Positions 60,062 through 64,000 of a stretch of 64,000 nt of DNA are shown here, piece after piece. The stretch is from Parvibaculum sp. (lineage in GTDB: Bacteria; Pseudomonadota; Alphaproteobacteria; Parvibaculales; Parvibaculaceae), in NCBI RefSeq assembly GCF_030694575.1, contig NZ_JAUYUS010000100.1, positions 62,001 through 126,000 of the forward strand. The letters are read 5' to 3'. Every line of letters begins with the position of its first letter. Within the stretch, counting starts at the first letter, position 1. The notes below the pieces were generated by a model that worked only from the letters and a program-made list of their open reading frames with translations, made no database searches and was not told the origin of the DNA. The translations under genes were made by a program, and so were the position numbers.

Positions 60062-60934
60062 TTAATCCGTCAACATTTCCCGACCACCGAAACACGCATC
60101 GTATGCCGCGTCGATCACGGCGAGTTTCGCTGCCTGCGCGGCGGCGATCTCGGCGAGGAAATCCGCCGACACCCACATCGGCGAGCGGCCGCGCTCGCCT
60201 TCCCAGCCGATGCTGCCAAGCGCCTGCGCCTCGCGCAGCTTGCGGGTGAGATGTGTGCGCGACAGGCGCAACCACTCCGCCATGCCGGCGACGGAATGGA
60301 TGGAGGTCGGCACGCGCGGGACGCCGGCTTCGGCATCGCCGAGACCGGCAATCATCCGTTCCATGACGACGCCGCCATTGTTGAGCCAGGTGAAGAGCGA
60401 AAACGTGCCCGCCGGCTCGCGAATGGCATCCAGCGTCAGCAACCCCTCGGCGATCATTGGCTGAAGCGCGGCGAGTGCGGCTGGATTCGCCGCAAAATCG
60501 GCAGCGCGCGCGCCGCCGTCGAGACTGTCGAGCGTCGCAAGATGGAGCGCGACCCAACTCGCGATGGCGTCGAGCGTTGCCTCTGTCGGCTCCATCGGCT
60601 TGAGGCGCCGGTCGTACTCGTTCGGCAGCAGACGCACGATTTCATATTTGAGCATTTCCCTGGCGAAGGCATCCGCCGTGTTCTGGCTCGCCACACCGTG
60701 ATCGCTGACCTTGTCGAGAAAGCGCGCTACGGTGAGACCGTTGCGGAGGTCGGCGGGCCCGCGCCGGAAATAAAGTGCAAGGCCGATGTGCGCCATCAGC
60801 CAGCGTTGTTGGGTGGCGAAGATGGAGGACAGGCGAGGATTGCCGTCATAGGCGGCCAGCAGCACCTCCGCCTGCCGCTTGATGCCGGGGAGGAGCGCGG
60901 GGTGGCGCGCGATGACATCGGCTGCGAGGCTCAC
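60062..60934 (-). CDS. uncharacterised protein with a C-terminal winged-helix-like segment
   Basis: This 290-residue protein begins at GTG 60934, whose GTGA overlaps the stop of the upstream bactofilin-like gene, so the two are coupled. It is alpha-rich (SIFATQQRWLMAHIGLALYF, RFLDKVSDHGVASQ) with no membrane segment. Near the C-terminus AEWLRLSRTHLTRKLREAQA followed by GSIGWEGERGRSPMWV looks like a MarR/Crp-style recognition helix and wing, suggesting DNA binding. I do not recognise the family. A longer open frame upstream to 61867 is a shadow of the membrane-protein gene. Confidence 0.55.
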   Translation of the reverse strand: MSLAADVIARHPALLPGIKRQAEVLLAAYDGNPRLSSIFATQQRWLMAHIGLALYFRRGPADLRNGLTVARFLDKVSDHGVASQNTADAFAREMLKYEIVRLLPNEYDRRLKPMEPTEATLDAIASWVALHLATLDSLDGGARAADFAANPAALAALQPMIAEGLLTLDAIREPAGTFSLFTWLNNGGVVMERMIAGLGDAEAGVPRVPTSIHSVAGMAEWLRLSRTHLTRKLREAQALGSIGWEGERGRSPMWVSADFLAEIAAAQAAKLAVIDAAYDACFGGREMLTD

Positions 60935-61968
60935 AATGGCGTGCGCTCGATCGTGCGGAAGCCGATATAGAGGAGGCCGATGCCGAGCGCGACCACGGCG
61001 AGCCAGATGAGCGCGCCGAGGACGGGGATCGAGATGCCGATCCAGATGATGGCCGTCGCGAGGATGATGCCGACGATGCGGCCGAGCGTGCCCTTGCCCG
61101 TTTCGCGCAACCGGCTCGCGATGTATTCGCCGGACGCCGCGAGCGTGGCGACGAGGCCGAAGATCATGCCGAGCGGCCAGAGCAGCAGCAGAAGGAAGGC
61201 GAGCGGCAGGCCGACGATGGTGATGGCGACGAGGACGATCAGCACAGGCACGCCGACGAGCCAGAGAAGCCCGAGCCCGAAAGCGAGCACGGGCTCGCCG
61301 GCGAGGCCGTCGCGCATCCGCCGCGAGGTGACGGGCGCGGCGAGCGCGAAGAGAACGGCGAGCGCACCGAAGAAGACGGCGCCCCCCGCCGTCATGTGAT
61401 AGCCGGGCGCGGCGAGGCCGCGGCCGTCCCACTGCTCTCGCATGTGGTTCTCTCGCCAGCGCTCGCGCGTGACGCCGCGCGGCTCCTTCTCCGCCGGCGG
61501 CTCGAAGGCATTGCCGTTGATCTCGCCGGCGATGCGCGCGCCCCTGTCGATCTCGGCGGCGGATGGCGAGTAATAGGTGACGTTGCCGTCGATCCGCGCA
61601 TCGGGGCCCAGCGCGAGGTCGAGGCCGTAGAAGCTGACATCGCCCTTCACGCGGCCATTGACGAGGGCCTCCTGCGCGCGGATGGAGAGGTCGCGGCCGA
61701 TCTCGCCCTCGACGGCGACGCGGCGGCCGGCGATCCATGTGTCGCCCGCGATGTCGGCGTCGCGCGTCAGGATCACGATCTGGCCGGCGGCGGTGAGCGA
61801 ACCCGCGATCTCGCGGTCGATGGTGAGTTCCTCGGCGGCGGCGAAGACATCGTCGCCGCTTTTCCATTCGACGGCGCGGCTGGCAGGCGCCTCGGGCGCC
61901 GCGAGGGCCGGACCGCCCGCAAGGACGAGAACGAGGATGAAAAAGGCCGACCGGATTCCGCCGCGCAT
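60931..61968 (-). CDS. bactofilin-like (polymer-forming) repeat protein with membrane helices
   Basis: This 345-residue protein has a signal sequence (MRGGIRSAFFILVLVLAGGP), then a right-handed beta-helix-like block with hydrophobic positions about every six residues (IDREIAGSLTAAGQIVILTR, DADIAGDTWIAGRRVAVEGE, IGRDLSIRAQEALVNGRVKG) like bactofilin, and a C-terminal half with about four membrane helices (from about residue 190). Such polymer-forming cytoskeletal-type membrane proteins are known but poorly studied; the repeat block would sit in the periplasm. ATG 61968 follows GGGAGA. The next gene overlaps its stop. Confidence 0.75.
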   Translation of the reverse strand: MRGGIRSAFFILVLVLAGGPALAAPEAPASRAVEWKSGDDVFAAAEELTIDREIAGSLTAAGQIVILTRDADIAGDTWIAGRRVAVEGEIGRDLSIRAQEALVNGRVKGDVSFYGLDLALGPDARIDGNVTYYSPSAAEIDRGARIAGEINGNAFEPPAEKEPRGVTRERWRENHMREQWDGRGLAAPGYHMTAGGAVFFGALAVLFALAAPVTSRRMRDGLAGEPVLAFGLGLLWLVGVPVLIVLVAITIVGLPLAFLLLLLWPLGMIFGLVATLAASGEYIASRLRETGKGTLGRIVGIILATAIIWIGISIPVLGALIWLAVVALGIGLLYIGFRTIERTPL

Positions 61969-62073
61969 GGTATCTCCCTGCGATTCTTGCCGCCCCCGGA
62001 GGACTATAGCGCGGGAGGGAGGTGGGAGACAGTGCTGTGGGGGCTGCTGCATTGAAGGCAGCGGGTGGCGCGC

Positions 62074-62164
62074 CCCCTCACCCCTCCCGCCTTGGGCGGG
62101 CCCCTTCCCTCTCCCCTTTGGGGAGAGGGAGGGAGCCGTCGTCAGACGGCGGAAGGGTGAGGGG
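62074..62164. repeat. Family B-related multi-hairpin element at the end of the pccA-like gene
   Basis: CCCCTCACCC (62074-62083) pairs with GGGTGAGGGG (62155-62164) as a 10-bp closing stem. Inside are CCCGCC with GGCGGG (62086-62100), CCCTCTCCCC with GGGGAGAGGG (62107-62129) and GCCGTC-GTCA-GACGGC (62135-62150). The GTCA loop is shared with the 16444 copy. It begins 1 nt after the carboxylase stop codon. Confidence 0.75.
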
Positions 62165-62165
62165 C

Positions 62166-64000
62166 CTACGCGAATTCCATGATGACCGCGTCGACGGCGA
62201 GGCTGTCGCCGGGGGCGGCGTTGATCTTTTCGACGGTGCAGTCGTTTTCGGCGCGGAGGATGTTTTCCATCTTCATCGCTTCGACGACGGCGAGCGCCTC
62301 GCCTGCCTTCACTTCCTGGCCGACCTCGACGTGAATGGCTTTCACGAGGCCGGGCATCGGGCAGAGGAGGAGTTTCGAGGTGTCGGCGGCGATCTTCTCC
62401 GGCATCAGCGCGTTGAGGCGGTGGCCGACGGCCGTGCGCACGACGGCATGGGCGGAGGCACCGCGATAGCGCAGGTGATAGCCCTGCTTGGCGCGGACGA
62501 TCTCGACCACCATCGTGACGCCATCGACCTCGCCGCGGAAGACGGCCTGACCCGGCACCCATTCCGAACGGACGAGATGGGTTTCCTTGCGGCCGCCCTT
62601 CTCGTCGAGGAAGACGACGCGGCAGGCGCCGCCCGCATCCTCGACCTCGACGCGCTGGTTCCACTCGTCGACCGAGACGACCCATTCCTTCGGCAGCTTG
62701 CGCGGCCGGCCCGCAAGCTGGCCGCTGATCTGCACCGCGCGCGCGGCATGAACCTCGTTCATGAAGACGGCGATGGCGGCAAGCTTCACCGCGCGGTCAT
62801 CCGACATCGGCACGCCGTGGAAACCATCCGGATATTCCTCGGCGATGAAGCCCGTGGTGATCCGGCCCTCGCGGAAGCGCGGATGCTCCATGATCGCGTT
62901 GACGAAGGGAATGTTGTGCTGGATGCCCTGGATGTGGAACTGGTCGAGCGCGACCGCCATGTGGTCGATGGCGGCGAGACGGTCCGGCCCATGCGTGCAG
63001 AGCTTGGCGATCATCGGATCGTAGAACATCGATATTTCGCCGCCTTCGTAGACGCCGGTATCGTTGCGGACGGTGAGGCCGTTATGCGTGCCTTCCGCGG
63101 GCGGCTGGTAGCGCACGAGGCGGCCGGTCGACGGCAGGAAATTGCGGTAGGGATCTTCCGCATAGACGCGGCTTTCGATCGCCCAGCCCTTGATCTTCAC
63201 ATCCGACTGCTTGATCGAGAGTTTCTCGCCATAGGCGACGCGGATCATCTGCTCGACAAGATCGATGCCGGTGATGAGCTCGGTCACCGGATGCTCGACC
63301 TGCAGGCGCGTGTTCATTTCGAGGAAGTAGAAATTGCGGTCCTTGTCGACGATGAACTCGACCGTGCCCGCACTTTCGTAGTTGACGGCTTTCGCCAGCG
63401 CGACGGACTGCTCGCCCATCGCCTTCCGCGTCGCCTCGTCGAGGAAGGGCGACGGCGCCTCTTCGATGACCTTCTGATTGCGGCGCTGAATGGAGCATTC
63501 GCGCTCCATCACATAGATGACGTTGCCGTGCTTGTCGCCGAGCACCTGGATTTCGATGTGGCGCGGCTGGGTGACGAACTTCTCGATGAAGACGCGGTCG
63601 TCGCCGAAGGAGGATTTCGCTTCCGACATGGAGGAGGTGAAGCCGTCGGCGACTTCCTTCTCCGACCAGGCGATGCGCATGCCCTTACCGCCGCCGCCGG
63701 CCGAGGCCTTGATCATGACCGGATAGCCGATCTCGTTGGCGATCTTGGTGGCTTCGGCGACATCCTTGATGACGCCGAGATAGCCCGGCACCGTGTTCAC
63801 TTTCGCGGCGTTGGCGAATTTCTTCGACTCGATCTTGTCGCCCATCACCTCGACGGCCTTGATGTTCGGGCCGATGAAGGCGATGTCGTTATCCTTGAGC
63901 GCCTGCGCGAATTTCGCATTCTCCGACAGGAAGCCGTAGCCGGGGTGAACCGCCTCGGCGCCGGTCTCTTTGCAGGCGGCGATGATCTTGTCGATGATGA
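62166..64000 (-). CDS. pccA: propionyl-CoA/acetyl-CoA carboxylase alpha (biotin) subunit, 5' end outside window
   Basis: The frame runs from the right edge to a stop at 62166-62168, over 610 residues without the N-terminus. It has EAVHPGYGFLSENAKFA, SAGGGGKGMRIAWSEKEVAD, FYFLEMNTRLQVEHPVTELI, IKGWAIESRVYAEDPYRNFL, and a C-terminal biotinyl domain with VVEAMKMENIL. The EDPYRNFLPSTGRL and VRVAYGE-like DLVEQMIRVAYGEKL segments match PccA more than MccA. With a PccB partner it forms methylmalonyl-CoA, the fate of propionyl-CoA. The partner is not in the window. Confidence 0.87.
   Translation of the reverse strand, partial: IIDKIIAACKETGAEAVHPGYGFLSENAKFAQALKDNDIAFIGPNIKAVEVMGDKIESKKFANAAKVNTVPGYLGVIKDVAEATKIANEIGYPVMIKASAGGGGKGMRIAWSEKEVADGFTSSMSEAKSSFGDDRVFIEKFVTQPRHIEIQVLGDKHGNVIYVMERECSIQRRNQKVIEEAPSPFLDEATRKAMGEQSVALAKAVNYESAGTVEFIVDKDRNFYFLEMNTRLQVEHPVTELITGIDLVEQMIRVAYGEKLSIKQSDVKIKGWAIESRVYAEDPYRNFLPSTGRLVRYQPPAEGTHNGLTVRNDTGVYEGGEISMFYDPMIAKLCTHGPDRLAAIDHMAVALDQFHIQGIQHNIPFVNAIMEHPRFREGRITTGFIAEEYPDGFHGVPMSDDRAVKLAAIAVFMNEVHAARAVQISGQLAGRPRKLPKEWVVSVDEWNQRVEVEDAGGACRVVFLDEKGGRKETHLVRSEWVPGQAVFRGEVDGVTMVVEIVRAKQGYHLRYRGASAHAVVRTAVGHRLNALMPEKIAADTSKLLLCPMPGLVKAIHVEVGQEVKAGEALAVVEAMKMENILRAENDCTVEKINAAPGDSLAVDAVIMEFA

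Noticed and set aside
60062-61867. 601-codon open frame on the minus strand
   Set aside because: Only its last 290 codons look like protein. The upstream part is a frame shadow of the bactofilin-like gene, so the start was set at GTG 60934.
1-64000. CRISPR arrays, prophage or secretion-system islands
   Set aside because: No regularly spaced repeats, cas genes, integrases or phage structural genes were seen.

Overview
The window is a GC-rich chromosomal segment from an alphaproteobacterium, by content close to the Hyphomicrobiales/Parvibaculales. That placement is an inference. It rests on the cell-cycle set divK-pleD-mipZ, on alphaproteobacterial families (DUF1489, DUF3572, EipB/DUF1849), on a DinB with an N-terminal zinc motif, and on the gene order topA-rnr-DUF983-Nudix ... 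rpmG-pleD-divK-DUF3572 ... dinB. I see no 16S gene, prophage, integrase, CRISPR array or plasmid backbone.

Layout. 1-4.9 kb: end of topA, rnr, a DUF983 membrane protein and two tandem Nudix hydrolases. 5-7.7 kb: MFS transporter, GST, DUF3237. 7.8-11.2 kb: TonB-dependent receptor plus PepSY membrane protein, with a Fur-like box upstream. 11.4-15.2 kb: rpmG, a structured intergenic region, pleD, divK, DUF3572 and a HAD-like protein. 15.2-18.7 kb: CapA-like and ROK kinase genes inside a dense repeat nest, then a small AT-rich island. 18.8-29.3 kb: dinB, eipB, 2-hydroxyacid dehydrogenase, FGE-like lipoprotein, GGDEF protein, agmatine deiminase, RidA, GNAT, HIT, beta-propeller lipoprotein and VOC protein. 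29.4-35.2 kb: clpS-clpA, a SPOR-tailed DD-carboxypeptidase and mipZ. 35.5-39.4 kb: a tightly coupled glutamine-synthetase-like / aldehyde dehydrogenase / iron alcohol dehydrogenase operon. 39.4-42.1 kb: panC and small genes.

42-51 kb carries much of leucine/isovalerate catabolism: ivd with a coupled GST-like gene, mccB-mccA, a thiolase, and a divergent TetR regulator with a palindromic operator candidate. Enoyl-CoA hydratase and HMG-CoA lyase are not in the window. 51-56.6 kb: kelch protein, mgtE, tRNA-Leu(GAG), cysG-type gene and cysH, a lone short fliN, and lipB. 56.8-62 kb: a large autotransporter, an unrecognised C-terminal-helix protein and a bactofilin-like membrane protein. The window ends inside a propionyl-CoA carboxylase alpha gene.

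The most unusual structure is non-coding. Two 141-bp elements with about 28-bp inverted ends lie in opposite orientation on either side of the ROK kinase gene. A second repeat family keeps one stem conserved while another stem changes sequence but stays complementary. A 62-bp element occurs twice in the window, each time between convergent genes. A multi-hairpin stretch lies just past the rpmG terminator. I did not find a clearly new defence or biosynthetic system. The best coding candidates for new biology are the GS/ALDH/ADH operon, the cysteine-less FGE-like lipoprotein, and the bactofilin-like/unknown gene pair.
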